Assembly: GCA_037974665.1 (NCBI GenBank)
Contig: CM075769.1
Span: forward strand, 80,543,190 to 80,607,189
Reading direction: 5' to 3'
DNA from: Ehretia macrophylla
Taxonomy: Eukaryota > Streptophyta > Magnoliopsida > Boraginales > Ehretiaceae
Length of the DNA: 64,000 nt
Part shown: one piece after another, positions 1 to 11,384 of the stretch
Position numbering within the stretch: position 1 is the first letter of the stretch
Layout: each line of letters begins with the position of its first letter
Notes under the pieces: model-generated
What the model was told of the DNA's origin: nothing
What the model saw: the letters and a program-made list of their open reading frames with translations, nothing else
Databases searched by the model: none
Made by a program: the position numbers and the translations under genes

Positions 1-91
1 GTTAATCTTCATAAACAGCTAAGTACGTGATATTACTTGAATGGTAGTTCACACCCTAGTCTAACCTTATAGGCCGGGTTGGGGCGTGACA
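1..91 (+). repeat. 3' end of the 5' LTR (partial)
   Basis: The sequence up to GGGGCGTGACA at 81-91 ends in CA, the usual LTR terminus, and lies 11 bp before the primer-binding site, as expected for the right edge of a 5' LTR. The left part of the LTR is outside the window, so its length and its match to a 3' LTR cannot be tested. Confidence 0.7.
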
Positions 92-102
92 CCTTAGAAG
101 AA

Positions 103-114
103 TGGTATCAGAGC
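103..114 (+). other. Primer-binding site for initiator tRNA-Met
   Basis: TGGTATCAGAGC is complementary to the 3' end of plant initiator tRNA-Met, the usual primer for minus-strand synthesis in plant Ty3/gypsy and Ty1/copia elements. Its place just after the LTR end fixes the element's orientation as + strand. Confidence 0.88.
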
Positions 115-350
115 TAAGATTGCTTAAGCCGGGTTTAACTCTCGGACTGTGGGTAGAACCTTAAGATAATTAGGATGACTTGTTTATGTGTTATTGTGTG
201 ATAAATGTGCCTTCTATGTTCTATGTGCTTAAGTGACTTACTTGCCTTAAATGTTTTTAGAATTGTACCTATATTATGTTGCATATCATATGCATTAGAT
301 TCTTAATTGTCATATTTCAATAAATTGTACATCGTAATTTGTGCCTATAG
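115..350 (+). other. Retroelement untranslated leader
   Basis: This AT-rich stretch lies between the primer-binding site and the gag start and has no long open frame. It corresponds to the 5' leader, where packaging signals lie in this family. I see no separate motif in it. Confidence 0.6.
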
Positions 351-1300
351 ATGGCTGGCCCTAGTACCCGTACTACTAATAGGAGCGGTGAACCTCAAGA
401 GACCGGGGATGCCTATCAGACTAATCCCGGTATAGCTATGTTTAATATGATGGCAAATGCCATGGATCGTGTATCACGTGTGATGGAGCGTCAGGATGCT
501 CGTGAAGCCAACAACAACAACATCAACAACAGGAATGAGGGTAACCATGGGAGACATAGCAGAATGAGGGAATTCCTTGACTTTCGCATGTCTAAATTCT
601 ACGGGGAAGCTGATGATGAGAAAGCAGAGGCTTGGCTGTCCGAGATTGAGAAGATTTTCAAGCCACTTGATTATACAGATGAAGAGAAAGTGGAGTTTGC
701 TGTATTTCTGTTGCACGGGGATGCCGAGCATTGGTGGCACACTGTAGAGGCACTGTGGGAGACTGATCAGACACCTCACTTGTGGGGTAATTTCGTTAAG
801 GCATTTAAGGAGAAATATGTACCTGCAGTTTCCAGGCAGAGGCGGATCGAGGAGTTCATGCACTTGACCCAGGGTAATATGACGGTGGCCCAGTACGAGG
901 CTCGTTTTGATCGACTGTCCTGTTATGCTCAATATATGGTTTGTACTCCGGAGGCAAGAATGTGGAAATTTACTATTGGATTGATGCCAGAGATTCAGGA
1001 CCAGTTGGCCTCTCATGACTTTGATATCTATTCTACTCTCTTTGCTGCTGCCTCTCGAGTGGAGAAGAGGAAACCAGATGGAGCCGGTTCGAGTCAGCCA
1101 AACAAGAAACCATACCAGCTTGCAGGTCAGCAGAGGAAATTCTAGAGTCAGGGTCGTAATCAGGGCCAGAGCCAGAACAGACCAGGGAATAACCGTGGCC
1201 TGACGAAAGCGCCATCAGCCTCTTCCGCCGGCGTATCCACAGGTAGTTCACCGGCTACTCAGTCCATCAGCTGTTCTTATTGTGACAGGAAGGGGCATAC
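351..1300 (+). pseudogene. gag region of the retroelement (fossil fragment)
   Basis: The ATG at 351 starts a gag-like reading frame. About the first 70 residues are polar and include an asparagine-rich run. A retrotransposon-gag core follows at about residues 75-235, recognisable by FRMSKFYG, AWLSEIEKIF, a WW pair, a WGNFVKAFKEKY segment and YEARFDRL. This is the capsid-type domain of plant Ty3/gypsy elements. A basic, Q/N-rich tail follows. At 1272-1298 the first part of a CCHC zinc-knuckle motif (C-x2-C-x4-H) is seen, close to the junction with the 5S array. The region is broken and ends at the array, so no pol region follows. Confidence 0.8.
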
Positions 1301-1320
1301 CGAATCCCAAGGAACATTGG

Positions 1321-1348
1321 CCCCAGGGAAGTCCTCGTGTTGCACCCC
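1321..1348 (+). pseudogene. 5S rRNA 3' remnant at the array edge
   Basis: Only 5S positions 92-119 remain, directly after a 23-bp piece of spacer sequence. Box A, the intermediate element and most of box C are missing, so it should not be transcribed from its own promoter. A normal spacer follows it. Confidence 0.9.
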
Positions 1349-1906
1349 CTTTTCAATTTCATTTGCCCTGGTTAGGGTTGCCAATATACTTTATCCACCA
1401 AATCTCTATTACCGAATCCCACGGAACATTAGGCAAGACAACTTCGCTTCACGTAGAAACCGAGCCCGCAAACCGAGGGCGTAGGGTTTGTGACCAATTC
1501 TCCGTCGCTCCGGTGCCCAAAACTTTTGATCCGTAAGGAGTTATGCAATGCACAACATACCGTCACAAAGCTCTCTGAGAGCTCTACGATAGGGGCAGCT
1601 AGCTTGCTCACTGTGCATCTTTTTGGAGCCCAAAATCGAACGTTTTCATCAGTTTCAGGCCACTTTTCTTCTTTTGCTCTGTTTTTCCGTCCTGGATCGT
1701 ACGTCGTGAGCTGTTAAAATGACGACAACCTGACTCGCAGGATATCAGAAGGCCCAACAACGTGTCGATATCACGTCTTGCGAGGATGCTGCGTTGTTGA
1801 AGCGGATGGGTTGTCGTTAAGCCCATTGGGCATTTTGAATGGGCCATCTCTCTAGGTTGGGACTGTGAATCGTTAACACATATAGGAATTGTGCCCTCAA
1901 GACGAC

Positions 1907-2025
1907 GGGTGCGATCATACCAACACTAATGCACCGGATCCCATCAGAACTCCGAAGTTAAGCATGCTTGGGCGAGAGTAGTACTAGGATGGGTGACCCC
2001 ATGGGAAGTCCTCGTGTTGCACCCC
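1907..2025 (+). rRNA. 5S rRNA gene, copy 1
   Basis: This is the first complete copy next to the retroelement. 5S rRNA is the small structural RNA of the large ribosomal subunit, made by RNA polymerase III with TFIIIA bound to the internal control region. I take the gene as 119 nt from GGGTGCG to GCACCCC, whose ends pair, and number variants from that first G. This copy has G17A, G58A and C95A against the window majority. Confidence 0.97.
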
Positions 2026-2158
2026 CTTTTCAATTTTTTATGCCCTGGTTAGGGTTGCCAAGATACTTTATCCACCAAATCTCTATTACCGAATCCCACG
2101 GAACATTGGGCAAGACAACTTCGCTTCATGTAGAGGCTGGGCCCGCATATCGAGGGCG

Positions 2159-2166
2159 TAGGGTTT
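2159..2166 (+). promoter_or_regulatory. Telo-box-like motif in the spacer (representative)
   Basis: TAGGGTTT is the reverse complement of AAACCCTA, the plant telo-box found in promoters of many translation-related genes. It lies about 140 bp after the gene end in most units. Its function in 5S spacers is unknown, so a role is inference. Confidence 0.45.
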
Positions 2167-2245
2167 GTGACCAGGTCTCCGTCGCTCCGGTGCCCATAAC
2201 TTTTGATCCATAAGGAGTTACGCGGCGCACAGCATACCGTTACAA

Positions 2246-2260
2246 AGCTCTCTGAGAGCT
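2246..2260. repeat. Perfect 15-bp spacer palindrome (representative)
   Basis: AGCTCTCTGAGAGCT has 7-bp arms around one T. It recurs about 220 bp after the gene end in most units. In type A units it is replaced by a different CTCTCATAGAGCTC form that keeps partial symmetry. Confidence 0.7.
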
Positions 2261-2583
2261 CTACGACGGGGGCAGCCAGCTTGCTCACTGTGCCCCTTTT
2301 TGGAGCCCAAAATCGAACGTTTTTATCAGTTTTAGGCCACTTTTGTTCTTTTACTCTGTTTTTCCGTCCCGGATCGTACGTCGTGAGCTGTTAAAAGGAC
2401 GACAACCTGACTCGCGGGACATCAGAGGGCCCTACAACGTGTCGATATCACGTCTTGCGAAGATGCTGCGTTGTTGAAGTGGATGGGTTGTCGTTAAGCC
2501 CATTGGGCCTTTTGAATCGGCCATCTCTCTAGGCTAGCACTGTGAACCGTTAACACATATAGGAATTGTGCCCTCAGCATGAC

Positions 2584-2702
2584 GGGTGCGATCATACCAG
2601 CACTAATGCACCGGATCCCATCAGAACTCCGAACTTAAGCGTGCTTGGGCGAGAGTAGTACTAGGATGGGTGACCCCCTGGGAAGTCCTCGTGCTGCACC
2701 CC
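2584..2702 (+). rRNA. 5S rRNA gene, copy 2
   Basis: It differs from the majority only at G51C (in box A) and T111C. Confidence 0.97.
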
Positions 2703-3260
2703 CTTTTCAATTTTTTTTGCCCTGGTTAGGGTTGCCAAGTTACTTTATCCACCAAATCTCTATTACCGAATCCAACAGAACTTTGGGCAAGACAACTTCG
2801 CTTCACGTAGAGGCCAGGCCCGCAAACTGAGAGCGTAGGGTTTATGACCAGGTCTCCGTCGCTCTGGTGCCCATAACTTTTGATCCGTAAGGAGTTACGC
2901 GTCGTATAGCATTCCGTTGCAAAGCTCTTTGAGAGCTTTACGTCGTGGGTAGCCAGCTTGCTCGCTGTGCCCATTTTTGGAGCCCAAAATCGAACGTTTT
3001 CATCAATTTCAGTCTAATTTTCTTCTTTTGCTCTATTTTTCCTTCCCGGATCGCATTTCGTGAGCTGTTAAAAGGACGACAACCTGACTTGTGGGACATT
3101 AGAGGGCCCTACAACGTGTCGATATCACGTCTTACGAGGATGCTGCGTTGTTGAACAGGATGGGTTGTTGTTAAGCCGATTGGGCCTTTTGAATGGGCCA
3201 TCTCTCTAGGCTGGGACTGTGAACCGTTAACACATATAGGAATTGTGCCTTTAACATGAC

Positions 3261-3379
3261 TGGTGCGATCATACCAGCACTAATGCACCGGATCCCATCA
3301 GAACTCCGAAGTTAAGCGTGCTTGGGCGAGAGTAGTACTAGGATGGGTGACTCCCTGGGAAGTCCTCTTGTTGCACCCC
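3261..3379 (+). rRNA. 5S rRNA gene, copy 3
   Basis: It has G1T at the transcription start, C92T and G108T. Confidence 0.96.
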
Positions 3380-3938
3380 CTTTTCAATTTTTTTTTGCCT
3401 TGGTTTGGGTTGCCAAGATGCATTATCCACCAAATCTCTATTACCGAATCCCACGGAACATTGGGCAAGACAACTTCGCTTCACATAGAGGCCGGGCTCG
3501 TAAATCGAGGGCGTAGGGTTTCTGACCAGGTCTCTGTCGCTCCGGTGCCCATAACTTTTGATCCGTAAGTAGTTACACAGCGCACAGCATACCGTTGAAG
3601 AGCTCTCTGAGAGCTCTACGACAGGGGCAGTCAGCTTGCTCACTCTGCCCATTTTTGGAGACCAAAATCGAATGTTTTCATCAGTTTCATGCCACTTTTC
3701 TTCTTTTGCTATGTTTTTTCGTCCCAGATCTTACGCCGTGACCTGTTAAAAGGACGACAACCTGACTCGCGGTACATCAGAGGGCCCTACAACGTGTCGA
3801 TATCACATCTTGCGAGGATGCTGCATTGTTGAAGCGGATGGGTTGTCGTTAATCCCAATGGGTCTTTTGAATGGGCCATCTCTCTAGGCTGGGACTATGA
3901 ATCGTTAACACATATAGGAATTGTGCCCTCAACATGAC

Positions 3939-4057
3939 GTGTGCGATCATACCAGCACAAATGCACCGGATCCCATCAGAACTCTGAAGTTAAGCGTGCT
4001 TGGGCGATAGTAGTACAAGGATGGGTGAGCCCTTGGGAAGTCCTCGTGTTGCACCCC
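3939..4057 (+). rRNA. 5S rRNA gene, copy 4
   Basis: It has G2T, T21A, C47T, G70T, T79A, C91G and C95T. Five of these are shared with copy 6, two units away. Confidence 0.95.
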
Positions 4058-4613
4058 CTTTTCAATTTTTTTTGCCCTAGTTAGGGTTTCCAAGATACTT
4101 TATCCACCAAATCTCTATTACCGAATCCCACGGAACATTGGGCAAGACAACTTCGCTTCACGTAGAGGCCGGGCCCGCAAACCTAGGGCATAGGGTTTAT
4201 GACCAGGTCTCCGTCGCTCTGGTGCCCTTAACTTTTGATCCTTAAGGAGTTACGCAGCGCGCAACATACCGTTGCAAAGCTGTCTGAGAGCTCTACGACA
4301 GGGGCAGTGAGCTAGCTCACTGTGCCCGTTTTTGGAGCCCAAAATCGAACATTTTCATCAGTTTTAGGCCACTTTTCTTCTTTTGCTATGTTTTTCCGTC
4401 CTGGATCGTACATCGTGAGCTGTTAAAAGGACGACAACCTGACTCGTGGGATATCAGAGGTCCCTACAATGTGTCAATATCACGTCTTGCGAGAATGCTG
4501 CGTTGTTGAAGCGGATGAGTTGTCGTTAAGCCCATTGGGCCTTTTGAATGGGCCAACTCCCTAGGCTGGGACTGTGAACCGTTAACACATAGGAATTGTG
4601 CCCTCAACATGAC

Positions 4614-4732
4614 GGGTGCGAACATACCTGCACTAACGCACCGGATCCCATCAGAACTCCGAAGTTAAGCGTTATTGGGCGAGAGTAGTACTAGGATGGG
4701 TGACCCCCTTGAAAGTCCTCGTGTTGCACCCC
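4614..4732 (+). rRNA. 5S rRNA gene, copy 5
   Basis: It has T9A, A16T, T24C, G60T, C61A, G97T and G99A. The upstream TATA-like element is 2 bp shorter (ACACATAGG), so promoter strength may be lower. Confidence 0.95.
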
Positions 4733-5290
4733 CTTTTCAATTTTTTTTGCCCTGGTTCGGGTTGCCAAGATACTTTATCCACCAAATATATATTACCGAA
4801 TCCCACGGAACATTGGGCAAGACAACTTCGCTTCACGTAGAGGGCGGGCCCGCAAACCGAGTACGTAGGGTTTGTGACTAGGTCTCCGTCGCTCCGGTGC
4901 CCATAACTTTTGATCCATTAGGAGTTACGCAGCGCACATCATACTGTTGCAAAGCTCTCAGAGAGCTCTAAGATAGGGGCAGCCAGCTTGCTCGCTGTGC
5001 CCATTTTTGGAGCCCAAAATGGAACGTTTTCATCAATTTCTGGCCATTTTTCTTCTTTTGCATTGTTTTTTCGTTCCGGATCGTACGTCGTGAGCTGTTA
5101 GAAGGGAAACAACCTGACTCGCAGGACATCAGAGGGCCCCACAACGTGTCGATATCACGTCTTGCGAGGATGCTACATTGTTGAAGCAGATGGGTTGTCA
5201 TTAATCCCAATGGGTCTTTTGAATGCACCATCTCTCTAGGCTGAGACTATGAACCATTAACACATATAGGAATTGTGCCCTCAACATGAC

Positions 5291-5409
5291 GGGTGCGATC
5301 ATACCAGCACAAATGCACCGGATCCCATCAGAACTCCGAAGTTAAGTGTGCTTGGGTGATAGTAGTACAAAGATGGGTGAGCCCTTGGGAAGTCCTCGTG
5401 TTGCACCCC
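5291..5409 (+). rRNA. 5S rRNA gene, copy 6
   Basis: It has T21A, C57T, C67T, G70T, T79A, G81A, C91G and C95T. It is a sister of copy 4, with further changes in box A and the intermediate element. Confidence 0.95.
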
Positions 5410-5967
5410 CTTTTCAATTTTTTTTGCCCTGGTTAGGGTTGCCAAGATACTTTATCCACCAAATCTCTATTACCGAATCCCACGGAACATTGGGCAAGAC
5501 AACTTCGCTTCACGTAGAGGCCGGGCCCACAAACCGAGGGCGTAGGGTTTGTGACTAGGTCTCCGTCGCTTCGGTGCCCATAACTTTTGATCTGTAAGGA
5601 GTTACGCGGTGCACAGCATACCGTTGCAAAGCTCTTTGAGAGCTCTACGACGTGGGCAGCTAGCTTGCTCGCTGTGCCCATTTTTGGGGCCCAAAATCGA
5701 ACGTTTTCATCGGTTTCAGTTGGCTTTTCTTCTTTTGCTCTGTTTTTCCGTCCCGGATCGTATGTCGTGAGCTGTTAAAAGGACGACAACCTGACTCGCG
5801 GTACATCAGAGGGTCCTACAACGTGTTGATATCACGTCTTGCAAGGATGCTGCATTGTTGAAGCAGATGGGTTGTCGTTAATCCCAATGGGTCTTTTGAA
5901 TGGGCCATTTCTCAAGGCTGGGACTATGAACCGTTAACACATATAGGAATTGTGCCCTCAACATGAC

Positions 5968-6085
5968 GGGTGCGATCATACCAGCACTAATGCACCGGAT
6001 CCCATCAGAACTCCGAAGTTAAGCGTGCTTGGGCGAGAGTAGTACTAGGATGGGTGACCCCTTGGGAAGTCCTCGTGTGCACCCC
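5968..6085 (+). rRNA. 5S rRNA gene, copy 7
   Basis: It is 118 nt long. Apart from C95T the only change is loss of one T at 111-112, which shortens the 3' strand near the closing stem. Confidence 0.95.
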
Positions 6086-6643
6086 CTTTTCAATTTTTTT
6101 TGCCCTGGTTAGGGCTGCCAAGATACTTTATCAACCAAATCTCTATTACCGAATCCCACGAAACATTGGGCAAGACAACTTCGCTTCACGTAGAGGCCGG
6201 GCCCGCAAACTGAGGGTGTAGGGTTTATGACCAGGTCTCCGTCGCTCCGATGCCCATAACTTTTGATCCGTAAAGAGTTAAGTAGCGCCCAGCATACCGT
6301 TGCAAAGTTGTCTGAGAGCTCTACGACGGGGGCAGTGAGCTTGCTAGCTGTGCCCATTTCTGGAGCCCAAAATCGAACGTTTTCATCAGTTTCAGGCCAC
6401 TTTTCTTCTTTTGCTCTGTTTTTTCGTCCCAGATCGTACGTCGTGAGCTGTTAAAAGGACGACAACCTGACTCGCGGGACATCAAAGGGCCCTACAACGT
6501 GTCGATAGCACGTCTTGCGAGAATGCTGCGTTGTTGAAGCTGATGAGTTGTCGTTAAGCCCATTGGGCCTTTTGAATGGGCCATCTCTCTAGGCTCGGAC
6601 TGCGAACCGTTAACACATATAGGAATTGTGCCCTCAACATGAC

Positions 6644-6762
6644 GGGTGTGAACATACCAGCACTAATGCACCGGATCCCATCAGAACTCCAAAGTTAAGC
6701 GTGATTGGGCGAGAGTAGTACTAGGATGGGTGACCCCCTTGGAAGTCCTCGTGTTGCACCCC
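6644..6762 (+). rRNA. 5S rRNA gene, copy 8
   Basis: It has C6T, T9A, G48A, C61A and G97T. T9A links copies 5, 8, 9 and 10. Confidence 0.95.
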
Positions 6763-7320
6763 CTTTTCAATTTTTTTTGCCCTGGTTAGGGTTGCCAAGA
6801 TACTTTATCCACCAAATCTATATTACCGAATCCCACGGAACATTAGGCAAGACAACTTCGCTTCACGTAGAGGTCGGGCTCGCAAACCGAGGTCATAGGG
6901 TTTGTGACCAGGTCTCCGTCGCTTCGGTACCCATAACTTTTGATCCGTAAGGAGATACGCAGCGCACAGCATACCGTTGGAAATCTCTCTGAGAGCTCTA
7001 CGATAAGGGCTGTCAGCTTGCTCGCTGTGCCCGTTTTTGGAGACCAAAATCGAACGTTTTCATCAGTTTTATGCCACTTTTCTTCTTGTGCTTTGTTTTT
7101 TCGTCCCAGATCGTACATCGTGAGCTGTTAAAAGGATGACAACTTGACTTGTCGGACATCAGAGGGCCCTACAACGTGTCGATATCATATCTTGCAAGGA
7201 TGCTGCGTTGTTAAAGCGGATAGGTTGTCGTTAAGCCCATTGGGCCTTTTGAATGGGCCATCTCTCTAGGCTGGGACTGTGAACCGTTAACACATATAGG
7301 AATTGTGCCCTCAACATGAC

Positions 7321-7439
7321 GGGTGCAAATATACCAGCACTAATGCACCGGATCCCATCAGAACTCCAAAGTTAAGCGTGGTTGGGCGAGAGTAGTACTA
7401 GGATGGGTGACCCCTTGGGAAGTCCTCGTGTTGCACCCC
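7321..7439 (+). rRNA. 5S rRNA gene, copy 9
   Basis: It has G7A, T9A, C10T, G48A, C61G and C95T. Its downstream spacer closely matches that of copy 10. Confidence 0.95.
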
Positions 7440-7910
7440 CTTTTCAATTTTTTTTGCCCTGGTTAGGGTTGCCAAGATACTTTATCCACCAAATCTCTAT
7501 TACCGAATCCCACGGAACATTAGGCAAGACAACTTCGCTTCACGTAGAGGTCGGGCCCGCAAACCAAGGCCGTAGGGTTTGTGACCAGGTCTACGTCGCT
7601 CTGTTGCGCATAACTTTTGATCCGTAAGGAATTACGTAACGCACAGCATACCGTTACAAAGCTCTCTGAGAGCTCTACGACAGGGGCAGGCAGCTTGCTC
7701 GCTGTGCCAGTTTTTGGAGCCCAAAATCGAATGTTTTCATCAGTTTCATGCCACTTTTCTTTTTTGCTCTGTTTTTCCATCCCGGATCGTACATCGTGAG
7801 TTGTTAAAAGGATGACAACTTGACTCGTGGGACATCAGAGGGCCCTACAACGTGTCGATATCATATCTTGCGAGGATGCTGCGTTGTTGAAGCGGATCGA
7901 TTGTCGTTAA

Positions 7911-7935
7911 GCCCATTGGGCCTTTTGAATGGGCC
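7911..7935. promoter_or_regulatory. Paired TGGGCC inverted repeat upstream of 5S (representative)
   Basis: GCCCATT at 7911-7917 and AATGGGC at 7928-7934 can pair around a 10-nt loop. Two TGGGCC motifs (7917-7922 and 7930-7935) fall in it, 62-80 bp upstream of the gene at 7997. TGGGCC is the site II motif recognised by TCP factors in many plant genes. Function here is inference. Confidence 0.5.
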
Positions 7936-7996
7936 ATCTCTCTAGGCTGGGACTGTGAACCGTTAACACATATAGAAATTGTGCCCTCAACATGAC

Positions 7997-8115
7997 GGGT
8001 GCGAACATACCAGTACTAATGCACCGGATCCCATCAGAACTCCTAAGTTAAGCGTGCTTGGGCGAGAGTAGTACTAGGATGGGTGACCCCCTTGGAAGTC
8101 CTCGTGTTGCACCCC
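7997..8115 (+). rRNA. 5S rRNA gene, copy 10
   Basis: It has T9A, C18T, G48T and G97T. Confidence 0.96.
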
Positions 8116-8672
8116 CTTTTCAATTTTTTTTGCCCTGGTTAGGGTTGCCAAGACACTTTATCCACCAAATCTCTATTACCGAATCCCACGGAACATTAGG
8201 CAAGACAACTTCGCTTCACGTAGAGGTCGGGCCCGCAAACCGAGGCCGTAGGGTTTGTGACCAGGTCTCCGTCGCTCCGGTGCCCATAACTTTTGATCCG
8301 TAAGGAGTTACGCAGCGCACAGCATACCGTTGCAAAGCTCTCTGAGAGCTCTACGACAAGGGTAGCCAGCTTGCTAGCTGTGCCTGTTTTTGGAGCCCAA
8401 AATCGAACGTTTTCATCAGTTTCATGCCACTTTTCTTTTTTGCTCTGTTTTTCGATCCCGGATCGTACGTCGTGACCTGTTAAAAGGAGGACAACCTGAC
8501 TCGCGGTACATCAGAGGGTCCTATAACGTGTTGATATCACGTCTTGCGAGGATGCTGCGTTGTTGAAGCGGATGGGCTGTCGTTAAGCCCATTGGGCCTT
8601 TTGAATTGGCCATCTCTCTAGGCTGGAACTGTGAACCATTAACACATATAGGAATTGTGCCCTCAACATGAC

Positions 8673-8791
8673 GGGTGCGATCATACCAGTAGTAATGCAC
8701 CGGATCCCATCAGAACTTCGAAGTTAAGTGTGCTTGGACAAGTGTAGTACTAGGATGGGTGACCCCCTGGGAAGTCCTTGTGTTGCACCCC
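8673..8791 (+). rRNA. 5S rRNA gene, copy 11
   Basis: It has C18T, C20G, C46T, C57T, G66A, G68A, A71T and C107T. Two changes fall in the intermediate element region, so internal promoter function is doubtful. Confidence 0.94.
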
Positions 8792-9349
8792 CTTTTGAAT
8801 TTTTTTTGCCCTGGTTAGGGTTGCCAAGATACTTTATCCACCAAATCTCTATTATTAAATCCAAAGGAACATTGGGCAAGTCCACTTCGCTTCACGTAGA
8901 GGCCGGGCCAGCAAACCGAGGCCGTAGGGTTTGTGACCAGGTCTCCGTCGCTCCGGTGCCCATAACTTTTGATCCGTAAGGAGTTACACGGCGCACAGCA
9001 TACCGTTGCAAAGCTCTCTGAGATCTCTCCGACAAACGAAACGAGTTTGCTCGCTTTGCCCATTTTTGGAGCCCAAAATCGAACGTTTTCATCAGTTTTA
9101 GGCCACTTTTCTTGTTTTGCCCTATTTTTTTGTCCCGGATCGTACGTCGTGAGCTGTTAAAAGGACGACAACCTGACTCGCAGTACATCAGAGGGCCCTA
9201 CAACGTGTCGATATCACGTCTTGCAAGGATGCTACGTTGTTGAAGCGGATGGGTTGTCGTTAAGCCCATTGGGCCTTTTGAATGGGCCATCTCTCTAGGC
9301 TGGGACTGTGAACCGTTAACACATATAGGAATTGTACCCTCAACATTAC

Positions 9350-9468
9350 GGGCGCGATCCTACCAGCACTAATGCACCGGATCCCATCAGAACTCTGAAG
9401 TTAAGCGTGCTTGGACGAGAGTAGTACTAGGATGGGTGACCCCCTTGGAAGTCCTCGTGTTGTACCCC
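9350..9468 (+). rRNA. 5S rRNA gene, copy 12
   Basis: It has T4C, A11C, C47T, G66A, G97T and C114T. Confidence 0.95.
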
Positions 9469-10030
9469 TTTTTCAAATTTTTTTTTTTGCCCTGGTTAGG
9501 GTTGCCAAGATACTTTATCCACCAAATCTCTATTACCGAATGCCACGGAACATTGGGCAAGACAACTTCGCTTCATGTAAAGGCCGGGCCCGGAAACCGA
9601 GGGCGTAGGGTTTGTGTCCTGGTATCCGTCGCTCCGGTGCCTATAACTTTTGATCTGTATGGAGTTACACAGTGCACAGCATACCGTTGCAAATCTCTCT
9701 GAGAGCTCTACGACGGAGGCAGCCATCTTGCTCGTTGTGCCCATTTTTGGAGCCCAAAATCGAGCGTTTTCATCAGTTTCAGGCCACTTTTGTTCCTTTG
9801 TTCTATTTTTTCATCCCGGATCGTACGTCGTGAGCTGTTAAAAGGACGACAACCTGACTCGCGGGACATCAGAGGGCCCTACAACGTGTCGACATCACGT
9901 CTTGCGAGGATGCTGCGTTGTTAAAGCGGATGGGTTGTCGTTAAGCCCATTGGGCCTTTTGAATGGGCCATCTCTCTAGGCTAGGACTGTGAACCGTTAA
10001 CACTTATAGGAATTGTGCCCTCAACATGAC

Positions 10031-10149
10031 GGGTTCGATCATACCAGCACTAATGCACCGGATACCATTAGAACTCCAAAGTTAAGCGTGCTTGGGCGAG
10101 GGTAGCACTAGGACGGGTGAACCCCTGGGAAGTCCTTGTGTTGTACCCC
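10031..10149 (+). rRNA. 5S rRNA gene, copy 13 (unit type A)
   Basis: It has G5T, C34A, C39T, G48A, A71G, T76C, T84C, C91A, C107T and C114T. Its spacer is type A: the palindrome is replaced by CTCTCATATAGCTCAAACAC, close to copies 16 and 21. Confidence 0.94.
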
Positions 10150-10706
10150 CTTTTGAATTTTTTTTGCCCTGGTTAGGGTTGCCAAGATACTTTATCCACC
10201 AAATCTCTATTTTCGAATCCAACGGAACATTGGGCAAGACAACTTCGCTTCACGTAGAGGCCGGGCCCGCAAAACGAGGGCGTAGGGTTTGTGACCCGGT
10301 CTCCGTCGCTCCGGTGCCCATAACTTTTGATCCGTAAGGAGTTACGCGGCGCACAACATACCGTTGCAAAGCTCTCATATAGCTCAAACACGGAGGCAGC
10401 GAGGTTGCTTGCTTTGCCCATTTTTGAGCCCAAAATCGAACGTTTTCATTAGTTTCAGGCCACTTTTGTTCTTTTGCTATATTTTTCCTTCCCAGATCGT
10501 ACGACGTGAGTTGTTAAAAGGACGACAACCTGACTCGCGGGACATCAGAGGGGCCTACAATGTGTCGATATCACGTATTGCGAGGATACGGCGTTGTTGA
10601 AGCGGATGGGTTGTCGTTGAGCCCATTGGGCCTTTTGAATGGGCCATCTCTCTAGACTGGGACTGTGAACCGTTAACACCTATAGGAATTGTGCCCTCAA
10701 CAGGAC

Positions 10707-10825
10707 GGGTGCGATCATACAAGCACTAATGCTCCGGATCCCATCAAAACTTTGAAGTTAAGCGTGCTTGGGCGAGAGTAGTAGTAGGATGGGTGACCCC
10801 CTGGGAAGTCCTCGTGTTGCACCCC
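10707..10825 (+). rRNA. 5S rRNA gene, copy 14 (unit type B)
   Basis: It has C15A, A27T, G41A, C46T, C47T and C78G. Its spacer is type B, with GTCGTTCCGG and GAGCGCGTAGGG. Confidence 0.95.
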
Positions 10826-11384
10826 CTTTTCAATTTTTTTTTGCCCTGGTTAGGGTTGCCAAGATACTTTATCCACCAAATCTCTATTACTGAATCCCAC
10901 GGAACATTGTGCAAGACAACTTTGCTTCACGTAGAGGTCGGGCCCGCAAACCGAGCGCGTAGGGTTTGTGACCAGGTCTCCGTCGTTCCGGTGCCCATAA
11001 CTTTTGATCCGTAAGGAGTTACGCGGCGCACACCATACCGTTGCAAAGCTCTCTGAGAGCTCTACAACGGGGGTAGCCAGCTTGCTTGCAATGCCTATTT
11101 TTGTAGCCCTAAAATGAACGTTTTCATCAGTTTCAGGCCAGATTTCTTCTTTTGCTCTATTTTTCCATCCCAGATCGAACGTCGTGAGCTGTTAAAAGGA
11201 CGACAACCTGACTCGCAGGACATTAGAAAGCCCTACAACGTGTCGATATCACGTCTTGCGAGGATGCTGCGTTGTTGAAGCTTATGGGTTGTCGTTAAGC
11301 CCATTGGGCCTTTTGAATAGGCCATCTCTTTAGGCTGGGACTGTTTACCATTAGCACATATAGGAATTGTGCTCTCAACTTGAC

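Larger units (their letters stand above)
1..1309 (+). mobile_element. Broken Ty3/gypsy LTR retrotransposon, 5' part
   Basis: A fossil LTR retrotransposon enters from beyond the left edge of the window. In order it shows the 3' end of a 5' LTR, a primer-binding site, an untranslated leader and part of a gag region. No protease, reverse transcriptase, RNase H, integrase or second LTR is present here, because the 5S array begins where the rest should be. The plant-type primer site and the gag with a retrotransposon-gag core followed by the start of a zinc knuckle place it in Ty3/gypsy, probably a chromovirus such as the Tekay/Del group (inference). It is clearly broken, with at least two breaks. 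Age cannot be judged because only one partial LTR is visible. The right boundary is uncertain by about 12 bp, since 1298-1309 could belong to either gag or the 5S spacer. Confidence 0.88.

Noticed and set aside
474-1016. 180-aa open frame on the - strand opposite gag
   Set aside because: It is the antisense of the gag core, which is explained by the + strand frame.
351-1300. Retroelement as a cleanly inserted copy within the 5S array
   Set aside because: The joint falls inside gag and not at an LTR end, so it is a later rearrangement or deletion junction. What lies left of position 1 cannot be seen.
1360-1400. Interstitial telomere repeat, from GGTTAGGGTTGCC and TAGGGTTT in the spacer
   Set aside because: Only single motif copies occur per unit, never a run of TTTAGGG repeats.
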